Assembly (NCBI RefSeq): GCF_000276665.1
Contig: NW_004955417.1
Span: forward strand, 10,394,183 to 10,458,182
Direction: 5' to 3'
Length of the DNA: 64,000 bases
Origin: Chinchilla lanigera
Taxonomy: Eukaryota > Chordata > Mammalia > Rodentia > Chinchillidae
Below are positions 45,600 to 58,589 of this stretch, in pieces; the first letter of the stretch is position 1; each line of letters starts with the position of its first letter. Below the pieces are notes generated by a model. That model saw nothing but the letters and a program-made list of their open reading frames with translations, had not been told where the DNA came from and searched no databases. The position numbers were made by a program, and so were the translations under genes.

Positions 45600-47880
45600 A
45601 TATTCATCATATCTTTCAATCGCCCTTGTAAAATAAGGTGAAAACAATAGTATGACTATTGCAGCCCTCCTCCCTCTCCCCTAGGGTTTGAGCTCAGGCA
45701 GTTCAACCTAGAAAACCCTTTGACCCCTAGACAAACCCCTTGCCTGCCCCAAGAGGGGATTTCTTTCTGTGTGACTAAAGCTAGTAACTCAGAAGACAAA
45801 GAAGCCAGATCTTCCTCCCTTCGGTCTTCCACTAGGGATGTTTAAACCTAGTCCAAGGAGAATTTCTGGAAAAGTCATGTTATGTTAAACTGGAATTTTC
45901 CATCGCTATATGAGGAAACACAGAAACTGAAATCTCACAAATTCATGACCCTGAATCCCCCCAAAGGAGGTCTGAGCCACAGCCCAACATGCAGAGGACC
46001 TAGGAAGAAAGCCAGCTCCCAGATCCCTTTATAAGAGAGCCTGGGCGAGGCCCAGCGAGGGACCGGAGCCCCAGTTAGCGCCCATCCCCTGGTTTCAACC
46101 TGATTACACTGACCTGCTTCTCAGTGAAAAGGGCTCCAGGAGTTCCTGTTTTGTGTTTTGTTTTGTTTGCTTCCCAGGTCTTCCCAACTCTGCTCCTTGT
46201 TTTATGAAAAACAAAGGGAATTTCATAGAGTCAGGATGCTATGTATCCAGACTTATAAAAGAGAGGTAGCTGAGCCTTTTCTATACTACTGTGTTGAGAA
46301 AAAAAAAAAAGAAAACCAGTGGTAGTTAACAACAAAAGACGTGGCTAAAAATTAACCAAACTCCTCCACCTTGTTTATCCCTTACAAGTTTCCTGAGTAC
46401 AAGTAGCAAGTTTTTAGTGCAGGGGTTTTTATTCGGTTTTTTGGTGAAACTGTCTTTTAACTTCCCCTGGGTTCCAAGGTGGAGCTGAAGTAAGAACTAT
46501 TGGTTCAGATGTTTACCCTGGGACAAGCACTTCCATAACTGCTGTCTGTATTATCTCACTCTGTCTTCACAACACTGGGAGGCAGTTATTCATATTACTT
46601 TACAAATAAAAGAAAGTAAAAATAAAGTCTCTAGGGTTTTATCTAAGCCTGGCTAAAAAAAAGATAAAAGTCCAAGCATTTAAACACTACCCTCTTCAGA
46701 CCCCCGCTGCAAGCACTGAACATGTCCCCAACACTGCCCTACTTACTGGAGAGGAACAGTGACCTGGCAGTGGTGGCCCATATCCACTTCGTGGACTGAC
46801 TGACCCACAGATCCACAGCCAAAGTAGCAAGGCTTCCGCCCCAGGAATTTCCCGGTAGCCAGCCCTTCCTCATGCTCCTTTCCAAGAGCTCCTTCACTGG
46901 GAACCAGGGGGAGCTCTGCCCACCTGAGGAATCTGCTCAGGTGTCATTTCATGGACTGATGATGCCAACCACCTTATCGCACTGAGCCAGAGATCCTCAA
47001 CCTCCTCTCCAGCCAATAGCCCATTACATCTCTTCCCAACCACCCTCATCCTGGAGAAATAGCATCATCTGAGCCACATGCACCAGGTCCCTCTCTTTGC
47101 ACCAGTCAGGAGGAAGGTCCTCCTCTCCCACAGCTAAAAGTGGAAGCAGTTCCTTTCACCACAGCTCAGTTCAGACACACCAGGCCTTGCTGACCAACAT
47201 TATTCAAAGTTCTACACAACCAGGAGCACCACAGTCTGAGCAATAATTGAATTATCTCCTCTCAGGGGGTTTCCCAGAATGTACCCTCCCTTGACAGTGA
47301 AAATCCTCTCCAGGCTCCCAATACAGTAACATGACTTGTTGACTTTCATCCTGGAACTTAGTGTTGCTCTACAAGGACCTTGAATATTTGTAAGCAAATT
47401 TTCCAGTATCTCTAGAATGTAAGTCCCTTTCTTCTTTGGTCATGAGGCAAAGGAATGTATGGAGAATTACCAGGGACCCAGGTTCATGAGACTCAGTATC
47501 CATAGTAGATTTCTCAAACCTGACCTGGGCAATGAGAACTTTTTCCTCCCATCTTGATTCACGTTTCTAATAATTTGTCTTTAACTCCTTAAAGCATAGT
47601 ATCTGAGAGTGCAGACTTTGGAGACGCCAATAGGGACCTGAATTGCAGTCTTAGCAGTATTCTTTATTACCAACATGGATTTGGAAATCTTAGTCTAGAT
47701 CCCCTGATGTCACGTTCCCTCACCCAAGTGCATGGCTCCGTTCCCTCCGTCAATGGAGGCAAACTAAGTGGAAGGGTCCGTTAGGGAGCCTGGACGCTGT
47801 TTGTCTCAAAATGATACCAAGTCACTAAAAAATATTTTAAAAACCAAAAAAGAAGAGGTCTTAACATTACCCATAAATGA
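45600..47880. other. Intergenic, no gene seen
   Basis: A weak MIR/L2-like stretch lies near 46510-46620. Otherwise unique sequence without supported genes. Confidence 0.6.
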
Positions 47881-47894
47881 CTTTTTTATTTTGT

Positions 47895-48090
47895 TGTTGT
47901 TTTTTTTTTTTTTCTGGTACTAGAGATTGAGCCCAATGTCTCTGCTCTGAGCTACATCCCAGCCCTTTTTAAAATTTTGATACAAGGTCTAAGTTGCCCA
48001 GAATGGGCTTGAATTTCCAATCCTTCTGCCTCCTCAGCCTTCCTGAGTGCTGGTATTACAGGCATGTACCACTGCGTCCAGCCCATAAAT
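47895..48090 (-). mobile_element. B1-dID dimeric SINE
   Basis: On the plus strand: T run, tctggtactagagattgagc (ID half), agctacatcccagccctttt, then tgcccagaatgggcttgaat and gtattacaggcatgtaccac (B1 half). Correct order for a minus-strand B1-dID. Confidence 0.85.
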
Positions 48091-48940
48091 TACTTTTCTA
48101 GAGTCCCCAGCAGTACTTTTTCTGTCTTGAATATTTTCCCATTTGTTTCTCAACTACATTCAGACCAGAAGCCCACAGCAATTAGCCTAAGCTACCAGAA
48201 AGCTAATTTCTCCATCGTGTGGTCTTATAAAGGCTGCTTTTTGTATGTCTTTAGTTATGACTGGCTCAATGTCCTAAATAGAATCAAAATATTTAACTTG
48301 ACTCTGGGAAAAAGCCAGAAGTCACATATTGCCACAGCCTGTGAATAAGGTGATGAAGACACACCACGTTTTTGTAAGCCTGCTTTCCCATTGAATGGCA
48401 TTCAACAGCAGCATCCACTGCATTTTCATCACACCTTCTAAAGACACTCATGAAACAAGACTTCCAGAACTGCTTCAGAAATTGGCAAGAATGATAGAAT
48501 AAGTATGTTTCAAAAGAGATATTTTGAGGAGGAATGATGGCAATTTGTCTTTACTCTAAATAATTTCACTATTCACCATATTTTTGATCCTCACTTGTAG
48601 ATAAACCTTGATCTGGCAGCTCCTGCCCAGTTCTAATCCAAAATCCAACTGACTATGGAAAACAATCCATTCATTATACCGTGCACCATTATAAATTTCA
48701 AGCAGATCAGATATTTAAATATTAAGAAAAGGAATCATCTAGATAATTCCTATTTATTATCATCTAGATAATTATCATCTAGATAATTCCTATTCTAAAT
48801 AAATTCCTATTTATTCATGAATAAAACATAGATGAATTACTGTAAAACCAGGAAATTTTTAAAACTTCCCTAACTATCGATCAGAATCCAGAAGCAACAA
48901 TAGAAAGACTGATGATAATATTAACATATCTTTGTCTTGC
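48090..48940. other. Intergenic, no gene seen
   Basis: Unique sequence with a local repeat of atcatctagataatt at about 48737-48790 (three near copies). Confidence 0.6.
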
Positions 48941-49110
48941 CGGACATGGTGGCACACGCCTATAATCCCAGCATCAAGAGGCTGAGACAAGTAGATTACC
49001 ACTAATTCAAAGGCAGGCTGGGCTACATACTGAGTTCAAGAACAATCTGAACTATATAGTAAGACCCTGTCTCAAGGGGGGGGGGAAAAATATATATATA
49101 TATATACATT
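48940..49110 (+). mobile_element. B1-type SINE with G run and (AT)n tail
   Basis: ccggacatggtggcacacgc, tataatcccagcatcaagag and agaccctgtctcaagg, then a G run, A run and an (AT) microsatellite at 49090-49107. Confidence 0.85.
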
Positions 49111-49241
49111 TTTTAAAATTCTTTGCATGGTAATGAACACCAAAAGCAAAGCAAAAAAAAGATACATTTTTGAAAATACAACACATAAAAGAGAAAAGGT
49201 TACTATATTTAACATATAAGAGCTTCTAAACACGTAAATAA

Positions 49242-49325
49242 GGGGTTGGGGATTTGGCTCAGTGGTGGAACCCTTCCCTAGCATATACAAGGCCCTGGGT
49301 TTAATCCTGAGCACCACAAAAATTT
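49242..49325 (+). mobile_element. ID-related SINE
   Basis: ggggttggggatttggctca, then caaggccctgggtttaatcc and tgagcaccac. It differs from the GGTCGTGAG subfamily and is closer to the ID half of B1-dID. Confidence 0.8.
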
Positions 49326-51660
49326 AAATTAAAAAATTAAAAATATAACTACAAAAGATAAGCAATAGGAATAACAATTCATAGGAAAAATGCAAATGCT
49401 TCAAATATAAAAAAATACCTCACTAAAAATAAAAAAAGGGTAAACTAAAAGCAACAATTCTAGAGTTGGGAAAATGGCAGCATAAAATTCATCAGCGTAT
49501 TTCAGCCTCCCTAGGACCCAGACTCACAACACTTGGAAAACAATAACTTAGCAAAGAGAAAGGGAAGGAAAGCTCCAGGAATTAAGAAAGAGCCAACAGG
49601 AAAACTAGAGATCACAGGGAGGTTGGAAAAAGTAAAGACAATGAAAGGAAAAGAAGAAAGCAGCTGGAATGCTGACCCAAGCGCCCAGCGAAGGGAGCCC
49701 TGTCTCTGTAAATGCAAAATAAGTACAGAGTGGGTCAGCAGTCCCAGGGAAAAATAATGGCAGTGTTGGCCCCAAGAAAAGCCCACGGTTATTGTAAACC
49801 GCAAAAATAGGCTGGGGTTTGACTCTGAAAGTGACCCTTGATGCAGACTGAGGTGGAGAAGCAATCCAGTGCCGTGCCCACTATATCTGAGAATGATTAA
49901 TCAGGAGCCACTGTAGGAAGAAGTTAATTGTTTAAGACTGAACTACTCGGGAAATCAGAAGCCACAAAACAACTACTCTTCAGGGTTTCCAGGGTCATCC
50001 TAGCACAGTAACTGGTTGGGAGATGACCACAAAGGACAGTTACAGAGAGGACACAGGCTAAACATGGATGCCCCCACCACCACCACCACCAGAAGTTTAA
50101 GCAGTGTCAAACTAAGGAAGATATGGTGGTCCCATCCCCTGCGGTAAGAAGCCAGGGCAGCTGTGTGGGTGGGGCTGGGTCTGAAAGTGCTGGCATAAGT
50201 ACAGCAAACTGCTTGATTCTCACCCCCACTGCCTACAACCCCCTGTCACCCACACAGCTCAGCGGCTGTTTGCTTTCCCAACCTGCCAACATGATCAGGG
50301 ATATGCCTCCATTTAGACCATCGCCATAGCCTGGAGTATATGTGCAGAAGCCCGCTGGTATATCTGTAAAGAAGAATAAGAATTAATGAATGCTTTGATT
50401 TAAATAGTACCTTTCATGAAGAAGTCAAAGTAACCATCACAAAAATTGTGCATAGAGGATCAAAATATAAGCTAACTTACTAGTATATAGCAAGTTCTGA
50501 TATTCTCACAGCTTCTCCCAGTCTCCAACTACACTTCCCTCTCTCTGTGTCTCCTTCTCCTTCTTCCACAAATATTTCCTCAAACACCCTCAATACTAGC
50601 CCTTTACTCCAGCTATAAAAAATAATTCCAATAGAGTGGATATTCTGTTTGTTTTTCATCTGTTGATATTTATCTTCTCTCCTTTTCTTCTTATTAATTT
50701 ACTCATTTCTTTTCCTCTTCCTTCTTTCTTACCCCTCCCTTCACACCCCATTCTACCTACTAGTAGCAATATAGTATGTCTGTATGGGGCATGAATAAAA
50801 GTGTAAAATGTGAAAACAAATTTTAATGTACATGATTGAGGTACAGTTGTACCTGCTGACACTGTTATAACCAGCTGGGATTCTCTCATTGCAACAACCT
50901 GACGAAGTCCATTCCTAGTAAACTGAGTAGGTCAAAGAGGTAGTTACATACTAAAACAAAATCAAAGCCAAAATAACATCAGTGGAAGGCAGACACATGG
51001 GGCAAAAGTGAGGAGAAAATAAAAAAAAAATGGCTGAATTATATGTTGAAAAAAAAAAAGGAAAAAAAAAAAGCAAAGTTCTTGATGAGCTCAAAGATGA
51101 CATAACTAAACAGATAATGGATTCAATAAACAAAATGATCAGCAAGCTTAAAGAAGCAACTAATAAAAAGTTAGCTGAGCTAAATGAAATTATACAAAAC
51201 ATAATGACCAGTCTAAAGAACAATTGGAGTCCACAAAAAGGTATCAAACAGAAATCCAGTAGATTTTTTAAAAACCTATTGAAAGTATGGGCACCAGAAG
51301 CGACCAATATAAAGAGAGTAACAGACCTAGAAAGTAAGGATGAGGCAGGTGACAATGTACTCAGAAGTATCTTGAAAACAAGAGATCATGGGAAATGATT
51401 CCAACAGCTGCTGGATGATAGAAACACTAACCTAAGATGAAGTGTTCAAAACCTAAAAGAAAACAACTTGCAACCCAGATTAATGTATCCTGCAAAACTA
51501 TCTTTCAAAAATGATGGAGAAATAAGATTTTTTTCCATGACAAAAAGCACCTTAAGAATGACCAATGCTCCAAAATATTCTCAAGGATAGTATGGACAGA
51601 GAAATAAAGTAAATATCACCTCAAAAAAAGTCTGGTAGAAGGAATATATCAGAAAAAGTG

Positions 51661-51757
51661 GGGGCTGGGGATTTAGCTCAGTGGCACAGCACCTGCCTGG
51701 CAAGCACAAGGTCGTGAGTTCAATTCCTGGTACTGGAAAAATAAAAAACAAAAAAAA
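51661..51757 (+). mobile_element. ID SINE with target duplication
   Basis: ggggctggggatttagctca to gttcaattcctggtactgga with an A-rich tail. agaaaaagtg lies at 51651-51660 and again at 51758-51767. Confidence 0.9.
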
Positions 51758-52675
51758 AAGAAAAAGTGAGCAGTTTTAAGTGGTGGAGGTGGGAGGTCAG
51801 CAACAGGAAGATAATGTAACGACAGGATAAGTCAATACCTTTCAGTAATAACACTGCATGTGCGTGGTCTCAATTCCTAAACCAAAGGGTACAGATTGGC
51901 AGATTGGAAACAAGAAATATATTTATTCCAAAAAAATCCATAAACAAAATATGAAAAGATGGAAAACGTTATTCTATGAAATGGGAGCCCAAAACCAAGC
52001 AGGCATAGCTTTCAGACAAAGTAGACTTCAAGTCAAAACTGATTAAAAGAGGCAAAGAAGATTATGACATATTGGTTAAGGGAACAATTCAACAGGAAGA
52101 GATAACTATTGCAAATATACATGCACTGGATACTGGCACACTCAACTTGCAGCCAACAAACCTACTGGACATGAGAGATCAGATTAACAGCAACACAATT
52201 ATAGGAGGAAACATCAATACCCCAGTATTACAAATAGATCAACTAGACAAAAATTCAATAAAGAAATATCAGGGTTAACGAGGCCTCTGAACAAATGTAC
52301 TTAATAGATACCAACAGAGTGTTCCACTCCACAACAGACTAAACATTTTTCTCAGCAGCACATGGAACTTTCTCCAAGATAGACCACATATTCGCCAAGA
52401 AGCATGCTTAAATAAGTACAAAAGAATTAAAATTATGTCATACATTATCAGATCATAGTGCAATGAAACTAGAAATCAATGACAAAAAACCCACAAAATT
52501 ATGAAAACACAATGATTAAACAAATTACTCCTGAATAATGAATGGAAGAAATTAGACAGTTCCTATTAAACAATGATGCCCATAAAACATGACAGAACAT
52601 ATGAGACATAATCAAAGAAGTCCTAAGAGAGAAATTTATAGCTGTGAATAACCACATTGGATAAAAAGAGAGACC

Positions 52676-53040
52676 AAAAAAAAAAAAAAATCAGAAGACA
52701 CACCAAAAACCAGAAAAAAAAAAAAACACAAAAATAAAAAGAGAACAAAAAAAAAAAAAATAAAAAAAACAGAAAAAAAAAAAAAAAAACAAAAAAAATA
52801 TAAAAAGGAGAGAGCGGGCCCCGAAAAAAAAAAAAAAAAGAGAAAAAACACAGAAAAAAACACAAAAAAAAAAAAAAAAAAAACACCCATCAAAACAAAA
52901 AGAAAAAAAAAAAAAACAGCCGCAAAAACCCAAAAGAATAAGAAAAAACACCGAAAAAAGCAAAAACTAAAAAAAAACACAAAAGAGAAAAAAAACACAC
53001 AGACCCAGAACACATAAAAAACAAAAAAAGAAAAAAAAGA
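52676..53040. repeat. A-rich low-complexity tract inside L1
   Basis: About 365 bases, overwhelmingly A with scattered C and G and one GC-rich island (gagcgggccccg, near 52812). It replaces the part of ORF2 expected between the endonuclease and reverse transcriptase areas. Confidence 0.9.
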
Positions 53041-54438
53041 TTTTTTAAAAAAAACTTGTAAATTTCAGATAGGTAATAGTCTAATAACATGCAATGAAAC
53101 TGAGGCAGTAATAAAAACTCTACCAACTAAGAAGGACCCGGGATCTGATCAATTCATGACTGAATTTTACAAGAACTTCAGGGAAGATCTAACACCAATA
53201 CTCCTCAAATTCTAATGAAATCAAACAGGACTAAATACTGCCAGACTCATTCCTGGAAGCTCATATTACCTAGATTCCAAAACCAGAGAAAGACCTAGCC
53301 AACAAAAAGAGAACTACAGGCTAATCTCCTTAATGAGCATAGAGGCAAAAATCCCCAACAAGATACTGACAAATAGAATGCAACAAAATATATAAAATAT
53401 CATACATCATGACCACACAGCTTCATCCCAGGGATGCAAGGATGGTTCAACATACACAAATCAATAAGTAAAATGTGTCATACAGAGAGAAACAAGGACA
53501 AAAATCAGATGATAATCTCAATAGACGCTAAAAAAGCCTTTGACAAAATCCAACATCTATTCATGATTTTTAAAAAACCTGAAGAAAACAAATGTAGGAT
53601 TTTCTCTCAATCAGGTAAAAGTTATTTCCAACAAACCTACTGCCAACATCATATGAAATAGGGGAAAAGTGAAAGCTGTTTCTCAACATCTCAAACCATC
53701 AGGGAAATGCAAATCAAAACCACAATTAGATATCATTTCACACACATTGAAATGTTCATGACCAAAAGGAAGAAAAACAACAAATACAGGTGAGGATGCA
53801 GAGAAAGGGGAACTCTCACACACTGTTGATAGGAATGTAAATTATAACACAAATGTTGTCAGCCATAAAAGAATGGAATCCTGTCATCTGTGGCAGTCAG
53901 GATGGAGCTGGAGGACATCTTGCTAAGTGGAATAACCCAGGCACAGAAAGACAAACACTGCATGTTCCCACTCGTATGTGGAAGCCAAAAATGTCAATCT
54001 TACAGAATTAGCAAGTTGATCTTACATAAGGTGCTAGAGGCTAGGAAGGGATGGAGATAGGGTGGGTTAACAGGTATGGAGTGCAGCTGAAATGTAGGAG
54101 TAGATCTTAATGTCCTACAGCATAGTAGGGTATCCATGGTTGATGATGTTTAATTGCAAATTTCACATAAATAATAGACAGGATTTCAAATGCTCCCAAC
54201 ACAAAGAAATAATAAATATTTGAAGTGATGGATATCACCAGTCACCTTGATTCAGTCATTACACATTGTATACATGTAATAAAACAGCACATTGTACCCC
54301 ATAAATACATCCAATTAGTATGCATCAATTAAAATTTCAAAAACTCACAAAGTAAATGAGGACAATTCCTATACAGTATTATGAAGCAATATAGTATATG
54401 TTGTTAAGTGGGAAAAAAATGGTAGAAAAAAGTATATG

Positions 54439-54530
54439 GGCTGGGAGTGTAGCTCAGTGGGAGAGGGTGTGCTAAGAATGTGCAAGGCCCTGGGTTCGAC
54501 ACCCCAACACCAAAATAACCCAAAAAATAT
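54439..54530 (+). mobile_element. ID-related SINE
   Basis: ggctgggagtgtagctcagt, then ggccctgggttcgacacccc. Older tRNA-like variant. Confidence 0.8.
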
Positions 54531-54559
54531 ATTCAGTGTGCTACAATTTGTCAGTATCT

Positions 54560-54630
54560 AAGAGGAGATGCATATATATGCATATATAATATAAATATAG
54601 TATATAACATATATATGTGTATGTAAAGTA
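54560..54630. repeat. AT-rich simple repeat
   Basis: Irregular (AT)n with ATGCATAT units. Confidence 0.8.
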
Positions 54631-54796
54631 ATGTACATATACAAGCACATATTTGTATGCATTTTCCTGTACTTTAGAAAGTAGAAGGTAAGCCCTTTTC
54701 TTTGCTTACCAAAGGCAGAAGAGGGATCAAGTAGAAAGAACAGATGTGAAGTTGGAACTTCTCTGAATATACTTTATGGTAGATTTGACATTGGAG

Positions 54797-54910
54797 GGGC
54801 CGGGGATATAGCTCAGCGGCATAAGTGCCTGCCTGGCAAGCACAGTCCTGAGTTCAATTCCTGGTACCAAAAAAAAACAAAAACAAAAACAAATAAACAA
54901 AAAAAAAACA
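54797..54910 (+). mobile_element. ID SINE
   Basis: ggccggggatatagctcagc to agttcaattcctggtaccaa with an A-rich CAAAAA-repeat tail. There is a small deletion relative to the young copies (cacagtcctgag). Confidence 0.88.
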
Positions 54911-55900
54911 GTTCAAGATTTGATTTTGGAACAATGTAAATTATTTACATAATTATAAAACACATTAAATCAAAACAAAAAGAAAACAATGCCTAAAAAA
55001 AATTTAAAATGAAACAAACTTCACTGTGCATTGAATTGCCAACAATCACTGGAGAATTAACCTAAGTAATTTTAAAGTTACATAACTGTGTATCCCTAGT
55101 GAGATAGATATTAATGACAAATAATAACTTTTTTAAAATATTAAACTGTTTTCAGAAATCACACTGTTAGCAATGAAAACAATATTATTCTGATAGGCAG
55201 TATGTGTTCAAAGGCAAATAAGTAATCATGTTAATATTGTTTAGAACCAAGAGTTTAGGTAAAGGGAGACTATATACAAATTTAAAAACAAAAAGTAATA
55301 TAAAAACTCCAGAACACTAAATTCTAATTTAGAATATTAGTATGAACTCATAACTTATTTTCTCTTAAGTACTGTTTATAATTCTGTCCACTAAAAAAAA
55401 AGGCTAGAAACAATATCCGTTGCCTAAGCAATGGGAAGCCCTAAAACCAGCTTGCGATTTTTAAATATCATTGAAAAAATGATGTTTAAAAAAAGTAGGT
55501 CTCATTGAAGAAATTGCTGGCTTTTGGTCAGAACACAGAATGTACAAGATGTGCAGAGAATATTTGTCACAGCGGCAGCAAGGAAGTTACCGATAAATAG
55601 GGTGTGTCTAGCATTCTGAAGCCAACAAGAAGAAACTCTCACAAAAAAAGGGAAAGTTTGAGAACCAGTCAGAATATTATTCCAGTAAATTGAGACACAT
55701 CATATACATAAAAATTCCATGAGATTATAATTATACTTGACAACAAGCACACACTAACCACCTTTGAAGGGTGTCATGGACCCAACTTCATATTCCAACA
55801 GCATATTTACAGGGCAAGAATCAAGGATTTAACTCATCCTTGCTAAATAAACTGTAACTTAAGGTAACCATGTAGTGTTGTTGTCACTGTTGTTGAGGGG
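54911..55900. other. AT-rich intergenic, nothing recognised
   Basis: No gene or clear repeat visible. Confidence 0.55.
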
Positions 55901-55998
55901 TGTTTTATTGTTCTTTTGTGTTGGTGCTGGAAATGGAACCCAAGACTTTGCATATTCTTGGCAAGTGTTCCACCACTAACCTACATTCCCAGCCCCCA
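55900..55998 (-). mobile_element. Old ID-related SINE
   Basis: Plus strand ggtgctggaaatggaaccca and acctacattcccagccccc: a reversed, diverged ID. Confidence 0.75.
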
Positions 55999-56104
55999 AA
56001 CAGTTTGTAAGGAAGAGTTTCTCTTTATGGAAGTCTTCCAACTAATAAATGAGGGGATCCGCATTAGAATATTACCACTTTGTAACCGCTACTGAAATGA
56101 TGGA

Positions 56105-56510
56105 TTGTATTAGTCTGTTTTGTGTTGCTATAGCAAAATACTTCAGACTGGGTGCTTTCTAAAGTAAGAAGGTTATGATTCTGGTGGCTGAAGAGTCCAG
56201 ATAGCATGGCTCCAGTATTCTGGCAAGGGGACCCTAGCTGTGTCACAATGTAGTAGAGAAACAGAAAGGGTTGGCCTCATGTAGAAGGGGCCAATTCATG
56301 GGTGGCATGGTCTTGTGGGAACTCACTCATTCTGTGAGACCAGAATCAATCCCTCCCTGGGCAATTGTGACCCAGTCATGTAACTGCCTTCCATGAGGCC
56401 CCACCTCTTGTGGTTTCCACCACCTCAACACCACCACATGAGGACCAGGCTCCTAGCACACGAACCCTCATGGAACAAACCACTTCCAGACCTTAGCAAG
56501 GATCAAAGCA
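56105..56510 (-). mobile_element. MaLR-type LTR, reversed
   Basis: Begins tgtattagtctgttttgtgt, the reverse complement of the MaLR LTR 3' end, and runs through aggccccacctcttgtggtt. Confidence 0.6.
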
Positions 56511-56589
56511 AAGCTAAGAGCCACCAAGGTCACAAATACTCAACAGGTCCCTAAGAAGGAGCAGGACCACTTAGGAAGGGTGGCCGTTT

Positions 56590-56632
56590 GGGTTTTTGTT
56601 TGTTTGTTTGTTTGTTTGTTTGTTTGTTTGTT
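56590..56632. repeat. (GTTT)n microsatellite
   Basis: About nine GTTT units, likely the former tail of the adjacent reversed ID element. Confidence 0.95.
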
Positions 56633-56700
56633 TTGCAGTCCTGTGGACTGAACTCAGGGCCTCACGCATGCTAGGTAAGTGCACTCGCGCTGAGCTTCTG
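56633..56700 (-). mobile_element. ID-related SINE, partial
   Basis: cagtcctgtggactgaactc and gcctcacgcatgctaggtaa: a reversed ID half whose 5' end is eroded. Confidence 0.75.
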
Positions 56701-56984
56701 GATTTTTCCAGTTTTAGTATGTGTGCTGCCAAAGCAAGCACCCCAGCCCTTCTGGAGTCTAGAATTTATAGAAAATGCTGGTCAGAGAAACAGGCTATGG
56801 ATGAAATGACACCTCACAGCCACAGTCAGCAAAATACAAACAGTGAGAAACTACAGAACAAGTGATACTCTTTCTTCCATATATAAACTAAAAAAGAGAA
56901 AAATGGACGAGGAAAAAGCCTATACATTACAAGTAATTTTAGAAACATTTGGGGCCTGATTTCCATCTCTTTAAAAAGACTTTT

Positions 56985-57165
56985 AGAAAAAGTATTCCCA
57001 GCACTCCGGGAGACTGAGGCAAGAGGATCACAGTTTGAGCAAAGACAGGGCAATTTGGCAACTTGGAAACACCCTTTCTCAAAAATAAAAAAGGGCTGAA
57101 GATGTACCTCAGTGCAAAGGCCCTGGATTCAATCCCGAGGACCAAAAAACCAAGGAAAAAAAAGT
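56985..57165 (+). mobile_element. B1-dID dimeric SINE, 5'-truncated
   Basis: attcccagcactccgggaga (B1) and then gggctgaagatgtacctcag with ggattcaatcccgaggacc (ID half). Confidence 0.8.
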
Positions 57166-57169
57166 ACAA

Positions 57170-58030
57170 AGGAATGAAAAGAGGAAGGGAGGGAAGGAGC
57201 ATAAAAATGATACCATTAAGGAAAATTGAATATTGACCACTTATAAGTGTGATAATGACTATGTGATTTCAGTTTTTAAAGAGTTCTTCTCGTTTTCATA
57301 CCCATCTAGAAACGGCCATGAATGACATGGTTGTGCCTTGGATTTGCCTCCAAAGAGTCTGCGTGGAGTTAGGGGCTGGAGGCTGTAGGGGCAGCAGATG
57401 CAATAAGAGTGGGCACGGGCTGCCCATGCCCAGAGCCAGGGATGGCACGGGGGTCTCATTAGAGCGTTCTCTTTGCCTTATGTTTTAAATTTCTATTAAG
57501 AATATATTAAAATGAGAAAATTCAAGTCACCCACATGTACACCCTGACTTCCCTTACCTTCTTGAACATGTCCAGGTTCATAATGGGTGAGTGGCGATTT
57601 TTTCTACCAAGGCATTTACTGCTTGAGGACAGAACTGGACACCTCCGAACTGGACAGCTGCCCTGGAAGAGACCGTGCGGCCAAGGCACCATGTGCTGAG
57701 TCCTGGTATTTCACACTCTGAATCTGACCTTACAGAAAAGTTGAATGCAGAGTCCTAAGCTAGAAGGTAGAGTTGGAGGAAAAAGGGCTAAAATACAAAC
57801 AGTGAAGTGTGGGACTTGCTCCACATCATCAGCATCGAATAGCGTGGCCCTGTCCCCTGAACTGGGACCTACCCTGGAAGGAGCAGTGGGGTGAGGCAAG
57901 GACGCATAAGGCAGGAACACAAGCCAGGCTGTCCGCTCAGGACTAAGCCCCAGGAATGGCGGATGTCAGCAGCCTTTCTCAACTCAATGCGAAGTTATAG
58001 AGTTTTGTTAAAGTCTCCAGTGGCGGGGGA
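57170..58030. other. Intergenic, no gene seen
   Basis: Unique sequence; short open frames only. Confidence 0.55.
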
Positions 58031-58039
58031 AATCTGAGC

Positions 58040-58240
58040 GAGTACTAGCTACCATTTCTGAATTAGCCAGGCCATGTTCTAGCATTTTATACTAATTACC
58101 TCACTGACTCTTACAACACCCACCCGCAAGTATTTGTGCCACAGTTGGACAGATAAGCAGGAGGAGGTAAGGAGAAGTTACATAACTTGCTCTGGGCCAC
58201 AGGCTGGTAAGTGACATAGCTCCTCCCCTAGCCCAGGGCA
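58040..58240 (-). repeat. MIR SINE relic
   Basis: gccaggccatgttctagcat, ctcactgactcttacaacac and acataacttgctctgggcca, reversed MIR landmarks. Confidence 0.65.
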
Positions 58241-58589
58241 GTCAGCCTGAAAACCTTCTCTACTGTCTGGGTTTAGAGAGCCACAGGGCGGCGCCTATGG
58301 ACATGACTGCTGGTGTCACCGCAGGGGCCATGTGCAGCTTTCCTGGGTGAAATGTCTGACCCTGGCGATAAAGGCGCCAGCACCATCGGGAAGGCCATTG
58401 AGTTCAGAAGACAGCTGAGGCCTCGCCACTTGCCTGGTGGCAAATCTAGGCAAGCATTCAGAGACCCCGGCAGGTGCTGGCAGGAAACAAGACAGGAGGC
58501 AGCGTATTTCCCAGTTCCTTCTCCCCATCACCTCCTATCACTTTTAAATAGATCGTGAGCAATGTTTCAGACAAATGCATTCCGTTTTC

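Larger units (their letters stand above)
49450..54355 (+). mobile_element. Disrupted L1 LINE, 5' region to 3' UTR
   Basis: 49450-51000 looks like an L1 5' region (gggaaaatggcagcataaaa). 51030-51400 has an ORF1-like open frame rich in Lys, Glu and Ile with a coiled-coil pattern (DELKDDITKQIMDSINKMIS). 51940-52480 is the endonuclease area (AHGTFSKIDHIFAKK). 53090-53650 is the reverse transcriptase area (frames broken). 53690-54355 is the ORF2 end and 3' UTR (aaatgcaaatcaaaaccaca). Many stops and a missing piece around 52676-53040 make it inactive. An ID has inserted at 51661. Confidence 0.85.

Noticed and set aside
52623..53126. Phe-rich open frames on the minus strand
   Set aside because: Direct translation of the A-rich tract; not a protein.
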